Origin: Bryum argenteum
Lineage: Eukaryota; Streptophyta; Bryopsida; Bryales; Bryaceae
Assembly: GCA_037043015.1 (NCBI GenBank)
Contig: CM073323.1
Location: forward strand, 2,914,001-2,978,000
Length of the DNA: 64,000 bases
Reading direction: 5' to 3'
The position numbers and the translations under genes are program-made. The notes beneath the pieces were generated by a model that was not told where the DNA came from, made no database searches, and saw only the letters and a list, made by a program, of their open reading frames with translations. Below, one piece after another: positions 55,150-64,000 of this stretch. Every line of letters begins with the position of its first letter. The stretch's first letter is position 1.

Positions 55150-57960
55150 CTCCCTACAAAATAAATAAGATTATTAGTATAATAAATTAATAAACATTCC
55201 ATATACCCACAATCAAGTTATGTTAAAGATAAGTGAGTCCATTGCAAAAAGTTTTAAATGCCTGAATTCATGTATAATGTAAAACACCATGGGACTCAAA
55301 AGTCATTGATAACTGATGTAATAATTTTAAGAGAATGGACAAATAATGGAAGTGTAAGAGAAAATATGGAGAATATATAATAACTTCTATAATTTAAGAC
55401 ACCATGGGACTTAATACTCACTTATTGGCTTATGTCCAATAATTTCAAGACTTATAAGTAAAATCAGGAGGGTTAAAGAGAGGATATTGGAGATATATAA
55501 TAACCTACATTTATTTAGTTAAGTAAATTATTTAGTTACTTTTATATTTCTTTAGTTAAGTACAACAAAGTGGGAATTGTAGATAAGATTTATCTTGGAT
55601 TTTAACGTGGAATTCACTTTTGCAAACTCACTTACTTGACTTGATGACTCCCCCAACCACACTTTTCCAAAACCCTCGTTCAACTTGCTTTGACAAGCTC
55701 TCTCCTCTTCCTTTGACAAGCTCTCTCATTTTCTCTTCTCTAGTTTCTTGGTGAGGAGAATTTAAGCACAGAAACACAAAGGAGGAGTTTAAGACAAGGA
55801 CGAAGTTTTAGAGCTGGAGAGTGTTCCTAAGAGTTGAAAAGAGAACGGTGCAAAATGTCTTAGGCTCTCAACCGACAAAAAAGCTCCTACAAGAAGGTTG
55901 TTTCTGATTCTTTATCTATTTTTGCATCCGGAATTTAATCACTATTGATAGTGTTATCAAGATAATCTTAAGTAAGCTCAAATGTTTTGAAGATATGAAG
56001 AAATGTTCAGAGACGGTTTTTCTTGATTTCAATGTCCCGTGCAGGGTGACACAATTAAAATATCTCCCAAAAGCATGACAAAGATCATTCTTGACAACCA
56101 TTGATGGTAGACGTTTATATGTACAAGCTGCAATTACTCGTGAGTTATGGATAAAAGTCCTCTCTACTCCTACCTCTCTTCTTTTCACTTTTTGTTTTTT
56201 ACATTAAAACTAATTAACTGCTTATCTTATTACATATAAGTTTTCCACATACTTCATATACAAATTAGAAAATTTGATTGTATAAATTACTCATTTTTTG
56301 AAAAGTGATCCCCTAATTTTACTTAATTACGGTATCACCTAAAAATTAGACAATTATGTGATTTCCTTACTTTACTTAATTACAAAATTAGGTTATTACC
56401 TATTTTTACAAATTGAGTTGAATTGACAAGGTCTTTGCCATTTCTTTATTAACTGAAGGGTTTAATTGAGTAAAAATAGCTACATAAAGATAAACCAAGA
56501 CGAAACTTAATTCACTTGAAAAACTTAGACAACACAAAACAAACAAATATATATTGAACTTAGTTAAGTTCAATACAAAATTAACTTGTTGCATGCCGTA
56601 TGGATTGCAATACAAAGCCACAACATTTAAGAAAATACACGAACAAGAAATGGAACCTCGTTAGGGAGAAAACGGACGATTTTCACTCCATCCACTTGTA
56701 CCAAAAGAACTACCTTATCGTCTTGACAAACTATTCGCCAGGGTTTATCACAGTGCAAGTGTGCAAGCTAGGATCACACTTGAAATCATCAAACACGATA
56801 ATATGTTGTCGCAATTTGGAAAATTGGCTCGCATGAACAAACAACCTCGATATGAGGTTTTTGCATTAGACTCTCCCTTCTTGGCCGGAGATTTCGAAAA
56901 GCAGCTCAAAATGACGTCGTTGCAATGTCGAAGTTTCTCTGCTGTGTCTCTTTCTACATTCTCCGATTCCAAAGCTCCAAGGTTTCTCACAACCTTCTCT
57001 TTCTTCTACGAGTTGTAAACTCAAGATAAATGTATCTCTCCTATTCAATTAATTAAGACCCTAATGCGAGGTTGTGGGATTGAAATGTATGCAAAATTAC
57101 CTTAAATGGTTATCCTAATGTTGGATTTCTCCTTTGTAAAAGAAAAGGCTTCATCCAAACTCTAATTGTGTCTTGTCTCTTGTTTGATGTTGGCATCTAA
57201 GAATCACTAGCAAAATGGTCTTCTTCCTTATGATATGAATTTGGGCAGTGAGGCAACTGATAGAATACCCTAGTAGTGGGGAATGACTTATATAAAACCT
57301 TAGTGGTGTCAGTTCAATCAGTAGAATAGATTCCTCTCCATATGAGATTTAATTTGAGCAATTGAGTATATAGTAACAAGAGTTTACTTACTGGAAGTAT
57401 AAACAGAGTTGTTATATATGCTTGCTCTTTTGTAGACGAGGCGGTGAAGCCTTCAGCAAAGGATTGAGACTAGCGTCCCCAACAGCTAGTTTCTACACCA
57501 ACTCCCTTCGCAAAGCCTCAACCTATGTAAGTCCACAAAATCCTTGCTCTGAAACCAATATGTGATGATAAAAACTAATAGCCCTACATGAGGGTCACAT
57601 TGTATCTCAATATCAAAGAACAAACCATGTTAATATTTATTCAGTGATTAAGACCTCTGAGATGATTGTACAAAAACAACATCGTTAGGCTTTTAAGATA
57701 CAAAAAAGATTCGGTTCACAAGATAAAAATGATTTCTTGTAACATTAAGGACCTTGATTCTTGGATAGGCTAAAAGAAAATATAAGGACAACTCACGATG
57801 AGAACAAGGATTAAAATACACTCGAGTATGAGAGAGATGTACTCTTGCAGGCTCAGGAAGCAGCAGAAAAACACTACAAGAAACAAAGAAGGTCGTTAAG
57901 GTATTTCAAAAAAGAAGGCCTAACACAAGTAAAGAGCAAGTAAAGTGCTCGAGAACACTC
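55150..57960. other. AT-rich spacer with possible exon scraps
   Basis: A minus-strand stretch at 55916-56188 (MVVKNDLCHAFGRYF) and a region at 56750-57010 look weakly coding, but no family can be named. Nothing else is supported. Confidence 0.3.
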
Positions 57961-59125
57961 ACCAAACTTTCTAATGGATAAAAGGAGGGGCACTGCCTAC
58001 CGGAAAAAAGAAAAGGTACATATTGAAGTTCCACTTTCACTTGAAGAGGATTATTTGGTTCATCATCGACCCGCGGAGGTGAACATGTCGTGGAAAGAAT
58101 GGAAGGAGGTACAAGACATTCCCACTTTTACATGTGGTATATTAGGAATGCCAATTGGAGCATACTGGTGTCACATGAAGAGTTATGCTTTTGATAAAAC
58201 TATAGTGACATTTCCTTGGCATTCAGATTAGAATAAGCAAAATCCAAAAGTAAAAGCTTGGTTTATGAGAAGATTGAGGGTTCTTTATAACATCCATCGA
58301 TGCATGTTGCTCTTGCAAAACAAATTGGCAACAACATTAGAGAGAAGCGGAATAGAATAGTATAAAAAAAATGAAAGAATTGAAAAATAAAAATTTGGTT
58401 GTGAGGCCATTTGAGTGTAGTGAGGAAGCATTTGATGCTATATTCAAAATTACAATTGATCAAAGAATGTCCAATAAAATTCAAAAGTAGTAGATGCAAG
58501 GCAACTTCAAAAGTATCATTAGAAGAGAACGGTTATCACCATCGCTTCGGTGCCGGAGGAATACAAGGAGTCATCACCAGATTTGTAAGATTTTATCCCA
58601 ATTCTCATATTAATTTTTGGCTTCTAACTTTTTGTACGTGCTTTAAGTCTTATAAAGTTGTTATACGGTATTTTTGTTGTTAAGAATATTTTTGTATTTA
58701 TGCAAATTGAATGCTTCTGCAGGGGCTAGATTTGAATCGACGTCCTACAGAAGTAGAAGTGGAATATGCAAAACGGAATGCATGGACAGGATTGAAATTT
58801 GAAAGCAATGGTGTATGCAATGGTGTGTGAATATGTGCCTTACATCCCTCTTACATGTCGTTGCAATATGTACTTCTATGTCCTCATGGCCATAACGGTT
58901 AGAGTCTTGATATACCCCTTCGAGGATTCAATTGGGATGGACAAGATTTTGGAGTAGACAATGGGGGAGAGATTGCAAGTAGAAATAACTCGAGGCGGGT
59001 GACCCAACTTCAATATTATGCACACCTATTGGTTATTCGCAGTCCTATGAACTCTATTTTCTATGCAGGTTGTCTGCTACATCATTTATGGTAGATGCTT
59101 GTGCATGCGTGGAGCAAAATAGATT

Positions 59126-59262
59126 ACATTACATTCAGATACACTAAAGAGAGTTGCGTACATTACATTCAGATACACTAAAGAGAGTTGCGTACATTAC
59201 ATTCAGATACACTAAAGAGAGTTGCGTACATTACATTCAGATACACTAAAGAGAGTTGCGTA
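59126..59262. repeat. 34-bp tandem repeat, four copies
   Basis: CAGATACACTAAAGAGAG recurs at 59136, 59170, 59204 and 59238, an exact 34-bp period with identical units. It is head-to-tail without spacers. Confidence 0.95.
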
Positions 59263-59310
59263 GTAATTTGTATTTTAGACTTCAAGATGCATTAAATGAA
59301 GGCGATCACG

Positions 59311-59374
59311 ATGCAAGTGTTGTTGGGAAAATGCTTACTTTGATGCAAGTATTGTTGGGAAAAGGCTTATTTTG
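59311..59374. repeat. 32-bp tandem duplication
   Basis: ATGCAAGTGTTGTTGGG at 59311 recurs as ATGCAAGTATTGTTGGG at 59343, period 32. Confidence 0.8.
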
Positions 59375-59378
59375 TTGT

Positions 59379-59490
59379 CGTCGTTTTTAAGAGGACAGAG
59401 ACCTATGGTACAACTTGTCGTTTTTAAGAGGACAGAGACCTATGGTACAACTTGTCGTTTTTAAGAGGACAGAGACCTATGGTGCAACTT
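59379..59490. repeat. 37-bp tandem repeat, three copies
   Basis: TCGTTTTTAAGAGGACAGAG recurs at 59381, 59418 and 59455, an exact 37-bp period. The third copy carries one change near its end. Confidence 0.95.
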
Positions 59491-60057
59491 TATCACGATG
59501 CAATGGCATTGGTCAAAAAGTAAATGCAGAATATACAAGGACTTGGCCCCAATTACAATGTCACATACGTTGTTAAATACAAAGGATGGGAGCAAGTGGA
59601 GTGCCTCTCAAACGTTGTAAAAACAACACCCATGCAAGTGATAGAAGGAGAACAACGTCGAGGAAGGTGTATTAACAACGTTGTGGGAACTTCCTCATTT
59701 TTTTTGGGAATACAATTTTGTGGGGTCCATTGTAATTGAACATGTAATGTTACTGGTTTAAACTTTACTCATGCATATTACATTTTGTAACAAATGTTTT
59801 GGTTAGAGTGAATTTAAAATTGTGAGTGGGTAAAAGTACATGGTGATATTTTTAGTAATCACCGTTCCACCATATAAATATAGAAGAACAAATATGTAAA
59901 TTTGTATATTTCAGTAGAAAAAATACCTTGAAAAATTGCACTGATCCATAATCTAATCCTCTTCTAATCTTGCCACTAAGGGAGCAAAATAGCATGTGGC
60001 GTTGCTTTCTACATTCCATTGCTAATTCTCACATAATATTGAAGCCTTCTATCTTCC

Positions 60058-60166
60058 GCAACTCAATGCTGAGGCTTTCTACATTCCACTACAACAAAAT
60101 ATTGATAGAATGCAACTCAATGCTGAGGCTTTCTACATTCTACTACAACAAAATACTGATAGAATG
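60058..60166. repeat. 54-bp tandem duplication
   Basis: GCAACTCAATGCTGAGGC starts at 60058 in one form and again 54 bp later. Both units end TGATAGAAT. Confidence 0.85.
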
Positions 60167-60620
60167 CTTAGTGTCTCGCTCCGCAAGTCTCAGCATCGTT
60201 GAGTCAACTTGCAGAATATCATTATGGATTAGATAACCGGTCGAGCCGCGTAGCGGCGAGTCGGTTATCGTTCATAACCGGTTGTGCACTCTTTAATCGC
60301 AACCTTTGATCTTCATGATCCAAGGGTGTAGGATACAAGTTGATAGGAGAGAAGGTTGTGAGTTGTAATTTGTGATGGTGATGGGACGGGTTGCGCAATG
60401 GGATGAAGCCACGTAAGCATTGACAACGACAACAACCGGTTATGTAATGAAAATGAATCTGCTCACACACAAGAAGATACAACAAAATACTGATAGAATG
60501 CTAAGTGCCTCGCTCCGCAAGTCTCAGAGCATTGTTGAGTCAACTTTCAGAATATCAATCTGCAATGGAAATGAATCTGCACACACAAAAAGATATAGAG
60601 AAGAAAACCTAGCTTACTTA
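60145..60620. repeat. Direct duplication of about 120 bp, one copy split by an insert
   Basis: The segment ACAACAAAATACTGATAG to GAGTCAACTT..AGAATATCA at 60145-60222 recurs at 60480-60560. The continuation AAATGAATCTGC..ACACACAA..AGATA after the second copy is found for the first copy only beyond 60447. About 210-220 bp (about 60230-60445) were therefore inserted into the first copy. Confidence 0.75.
60232..60445. mobile_element. Small insert with ATAACCGGT ends
   Basis: Bounded by ATAACCGGT (about 60233) and ACCGGTTAT (about 60434), short inverted ends. A hairpin-forming stretch GCCGCGTAGCGGC lies just inside the left end, with a further internal ATAACCGGTTG. No coding. Superfamily unassigned; the target duplication is uncertain. 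Confidence 0.45.
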
Positions 60621-60899
60621 AAATTACTGTTTTAAAACATAGTTGAAAACAAATGTATGTGTGAAACGTACAAACAAAAAACGTTTGTTAACGTGAATTT
60701 GAAATGACAAGAGCAGTGCATGACTGGCCACCTCATGCCACAAGCCAAATAACAACTCTAAAGCATAAGGTTCGACATTAGATATTACGCCGAAAAGGTA
60801 AGTCTTCCTGGCTAGAATCCGGGAGGCCATATATATCCAGAGTGTAGCTTGGTCCTCCTCCAGCAGTTGCCCTGATTGTCCGGCCCTTACTGCCTCAGA

Positions 60900-61437
60900 A
60901 TCTCTTCCGAACCCCTGCTGTCGAATCGTAGCGCTAGCTACAAGCAATGAGTTCCTCACTCGCGTCAACTGGGAGTTCTTCTCTCTTAGACGAACTTATT
61001 TGCTCAAAGCAAATAATGCCTCGGTCACCTCCACACAATCTGCAGTGTATTCATGTCCGCTCCCATTCGTGATGTTTCTAAACTGCTGCTTGGAGGGTGC
61101 GAACAATGGTGGGTTGAGCGGGCGTGGTGGGATGCCGGGTACGGAGGTGGAGTCGCCATCGCATGCAACAGCTCCGTGAAGCGGAAGAATGCGGCAGGTT
61201 CTATTGAGAACGAACTTGCAAACTGGACATGGCTTTTGTCCATCGCGCAGCCACTGATAAAGGCATCCATGGCCAACAGAAGACGTGACCGCAGGAGGTT
61301 GCGACAGGATCAATCAGAAGCTCCATGCAGATGTGGCACTCGAATACATGCGAAGGTGCTAGTTTTGGCTTTTTTCCGGCGAGATTTGGCTTTTCATGGT
61401 CGGCGCACTTGGACCAATTTACATCCATGTCTTTCAC
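60900..61437 (-). pseudogene. RING gene 6: decayed RMA-like RING gene
   Basis: From ATG at 61437 the frame gives APSHVFECHICMELLIDPVA then TSCGHVFCWP. An apparent 4-base insertion next to CCATGG moves LYQWLRDGQKPCPVCKFVLN into the second frame. That frame continues with RILPLHGAVACDGD, GIPPRPLNPPLFAPSKQQF and GSGHEYTADCVEVTEALFAL, then TAA at 60996. Beyond the stop the same frame still reads KNSQLTRVRNSLL and ATIRQQ, the coiled-coil tail of the family. It lies 53 kb from the cluster at 0.4-7.9 kb and abuts a truncated Copia element. Confidence 0.8.
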
Positions 61438-61486
61438 CTGCTGGGGCTCTAATTGTGAGTGTGGTACTGATCAATCTATCAACTGT

Positions 61487-64000
61487 CTTTCCTTGAGAAT
61501 TCCATGTAGGAAGGCAGTTCGAACATCCATGTGGTGTAGTTTCCATCGATGTGAAGCTGCAAGAGCCACCATAGTGCGAATTGTGACCCATTTGATGACG
61601 GGCGCGAATGTTTCATCATAATCAATGCCGGGTCTTTGTTCGAAGCCCCGGGCCACCAATCGAGCTTTCTTCGTGGGTAATGTTCCTGGGAGTCCTGGCT
61701 TCTCTCGGAAAATCCAGCGGCATGTAATTGGTTTGACCCCAGGAGGTAGGTCGTCTAAGACCCAAGTGTTGTTTTGTTTAATGCTGTCCATTTCTTGCTG
61801 CATTGCGCGCCTCCAATGACTGTCCTCCAGTGCTTGTTTGAGCGTAGGATCCTGCAGATCAGCAGTGTCGGGAGTGGTGGCCTGAAGTATGGAGATAGGG
61901 GAACAGTCTGGGGATTCGGAGGTCATGTAGACGTAGTAGTCACCAAGTTTGATGCTGGGTGCTCGAGTTCGGGAGCTACGACGAGGTGAGACTCGCCGAT
62001 TGCTCGCTGGAATACATGGTTCTAGCCACTGCGTCTGATGAGTCGCAGGTTCAGGAGAATTGTGAGCTCGTGGGGAAGAGGGAGGGGATACTGGCGGAGA
62101 GCTGTCGATGGGTGAGAAGGTAGAATTTGCTGGAAATTCGGAACTGAGTGGTTCTATGTGTGGTGAAGGTTCGGGAGAGATGTGCAGGTTTTCTAAGAGC
62201 TCAGATTGGCGTTTAGGCGGGGGATGAGGAAGGGTAAAGTTTGATTCGTCGAATACTACATCTCGGCTTACAACTACTTTACGGGTGACGGGGTTATAAC
62301 ATCTGTAGGCCTTTGACTGCTCATCGTATCCTAGGAACAATGTGGGGATGGCCTTGTTATCGAGTTTAGTTCTCTTTTCCTGTGGGATGTGGCAATATGC
62401 AAGGCATCCTATGACTCGGAGATGGGATAAGTTAGGTTTAATACCTGAGAAAACCTCTTCTGGTGTTTGAAGTGGCAGGGCGCGGCAGGGGAGTCTGTTC
62501 TGGACGTAGTTGACGGCACGAGCGATTTCATCCCACAAGAACCTTGGTACACGCGTTCCTGCTACGACGCTGCGTATCCCCTCAAGGAGGTAGCGATTCT
62601 TTCTCTCGGCAATCCCATTTTGCTCTAGAGAATACCCAGCAGTCAGTTGTCGGTGAATGCCATGTGATTCGCAGAAGTCCTTGAATTCGCCGGAAAGGTA
62701 TTCTCCGCCTCGGTCAGTTCGTAGTGTCTTGATTCTTTGAGTAGGTGTTTCTATCAAGTTTTTAAACTTGACAAAGTATGAAAAAGCCTGGTCCTTGTGT
62801 GTGAGAAAGTAGAGCCAGGATTTACGAGAATAATCGTCAATGAAGGTAAGGATGTACCGACAGTTAGAGCGTGTAGCGATTGGGAGAGGTCCACAGATGT
62901 CACTGTGAATCAACTGGAGTGGTTTGGTGGTGAAAGTGGAGCGGAGTCTAGGAAATGACTGTCGATGAGATTTTCCGAGTACGCAGCTGTCGCACAGCTT
63001 CTTCACGTAGGGAATCTTGGGAACTCCGTTGACTAGGTTGCGGTTTGTCAGATGGTAGAGTGACTGTGTGTTGACGTGGGCCAATCTTTTGTGCCACAGA
63101 TCGATAGTCTCCACCGAGACTGGTGGCTTGTGGCTGAGCGAGGTGGTCATGACGAGGTTTGGCACGCATTGTTGATTACCGTACGTCGATCTCTTTGTTG
63201 ATGGAAGTGACCGCGCGATGGCTTGCTTCGAGCGTCCCGATATTTGAGCGCTCATCGTCTTTTGTGCTGCGGTGAAGCGGCGGCCGTGCGATTCGTGGTG
63301 CCGGCGAGTCCGACTCCTCGTTGTTGGTACTGGAACGTCGGTGCTTGGCGTCGATCTTTGTTTGTCTTTGGCGGGAAAGTAGCTTGCGGTGCCGGTGTCG
63401 GTGACGACAGGTACTGCATGCTTTCGTTCGCAGCCAAGGTCGATGTTCTGTCTGTCGTGGAGGAACGGAGTGGGTGACTGTCGCGAGAGAGGGCCAGGGT
63501 CAGAGCGACGGAGTTGCTTGTTGAGAGTTTGTATAGTCTGGAGCGAGGATCACGAGTGGCCTGGATAAGCAGGTTGTGACAAGAGTTGTCTAACACGAGA
63601 CAGTTCTTGGCTGTGAAAACTACAACGTGGCCTAGATCGGCAAGAGTACCCACGGAAAGTAGGTTAGTATTGATGCCAGGAACGTAGAGAACATCATTAA
63701 TGGGCTTTATTGCAGGGTTAGAAAAGACAACGGTGCCTTTGTGCTGGACAGGGAGTACTTGCCCAGCGGCAGTGCGGATACTAGTTACTGATGATTCAGT
63801 GATATTTGACAGGGCGCTTGCGTTGCCGGTTACGTGAGAGCTTGCTCCTGAATCCATGAACCAAGGATCTTCGTCTGTGGTGAAGGCTGCCATGCAGGCG
63901 TTGAGCGCGGCCTGGCTGTTGTCGCAACTGTCTTGATCTTCGTACTGATCAGGTGGTTCTTCGGTGAGTGTAGCATAGGAGGTCCCAGTTTTGAGTTTTG
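61487..64000 (-). mobile_element. Ty1/Copia retrotransposon 2, partial
   Basis: Minus strand, running off the right edge. Protease motif WFMDSGASSHVTGN (63252-63893), then GAG-pre-integrase (LWHKRLAHVNTQSLYHL), and integrase core with HSDICGPL, TFIDDYSRKSWLYF, TDRGGEYLSGEF and EQNGIAERKNRYL. A long Ser/Pro linker and the first part of reverse transcriptase follow (NNTWVLDDLPPG, KKARLVARGFEQRPGIDYDE, MDVRTAFLHG). The element stops in RT at about 61487 next to RING pseudogene 6, so its 3' half and 3' LTR are missing here. The frame is largely open, with about one or two breaks, so it is fairly young. It is a different family from Copia 1. Confidence 0.9.

Larger units (their letters stand above)
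57974..59740 (+). pseudogene. Multi-exon gene relic, unrecognised, probably transposon-borne
   Basis: An open stretch 57974-58231 reads KEKVHIEVPLSLEEDYLVHH, WKEWKEVQDIPTFTCGILGM and PIGAYWCHMKSYAFDKTIVT. After many stops, ATSKVSLEENGYHHRFGAGG precedes a GTAAG donor at about 58587. An acceptor (CTGCAG, about 58724) starts GLDLNRRPTEVEVEYAKRNA. Further coding-like text runs in several frames to about 59140. Tandem repeats occupy 59126-59490. A last open stretch (59524-59739) contains NVTYVVKYKGWEQVECLSNV. No named domain is visible. Internal Cys and Trp content suggests a genuine protein ancestor. Confidence 0.4.

Noticed and set aside
59126-59262. Four regular 34-bp repeats resembling a CRISPR array
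   Set aside because: Units are head-to-tail with no spacers, and the genome is a plant; this is a minisatellite.

Overview
The window looks like nuclear DNA of a land plant. The evidence is plant-type gene families with spliceosomal introns (RMA-like RING E3 ligases, a B3 protein, PR-1, chloroplast CCS1, a terpene synthase exon, LOG, a ULP2-type SUMO protease), AT-rich spacers, and plant-type Copia, chromovirus, MULE and CACTA elements. The lineage cannot be fixed from sequence alone. Most of the window is repeats and decayed genes. Only about four loci look intact: two RING genes, one B3 gene and one PR-1 gene.

0-9 kb: a cluster of RMA-like RING genes. Two look intact (441-968 + and 5637-6368 -). 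One lacks the first half of its RING (7409-7870 -) and two are pseudogenes (1074-1475 + and 3874-4539 -). A sixth, decayed member lies at 60.9-61.4 kb. All share a conserved segment after the RING that I do not recognise. A B3-domain gene follows at 8365-8949 (-).

9-17.5 kb: mostly spacer, with the first exon of CCS1 (frameshifted, later exons absent), an orphan last exon of a terpene synthase, a small inverted-repeat element, and an intact PR-1 gene with signal peptide and a CAPE-like C terminus.

17.5-28.5 kb: a Copia element (minus strand) with LTRs, a 5-bp target duplication and a primer-binding site. A 4.6-kb MULE-like DNA transposon is inserted in it. Just beyond lies a decayed, inverted piece of PR-1.

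28.6-38.7 kb: a CACTA-like transposase relic, one exon of a secreted repeat protein, a TTAA-flanked inverted-repeat element, a zinc-ribbon gene relic, a 180-bp tandem array between 42-bp direct repeats, and a gene relic resembling a Crypton-type tyrosine recombinase.

39.5-50.2 kb: a ULP2-like SUMO protease pseudogene (minus strand). It is split by a young Ty3/gypsy chromovirus (41846-48441, target duplication GCATC). The chromovirus LTRs carry a strictly phased array of heat-shock elements upstream of a TATA box. A LOG pseudogene follows.

50.2-64 kb: an orphan exon, CACTA remnants, an unrecognised multi-exon relic with minisatellites, duplicated segments, RING pseudogene 6, and a second Copia element that runs off the window.
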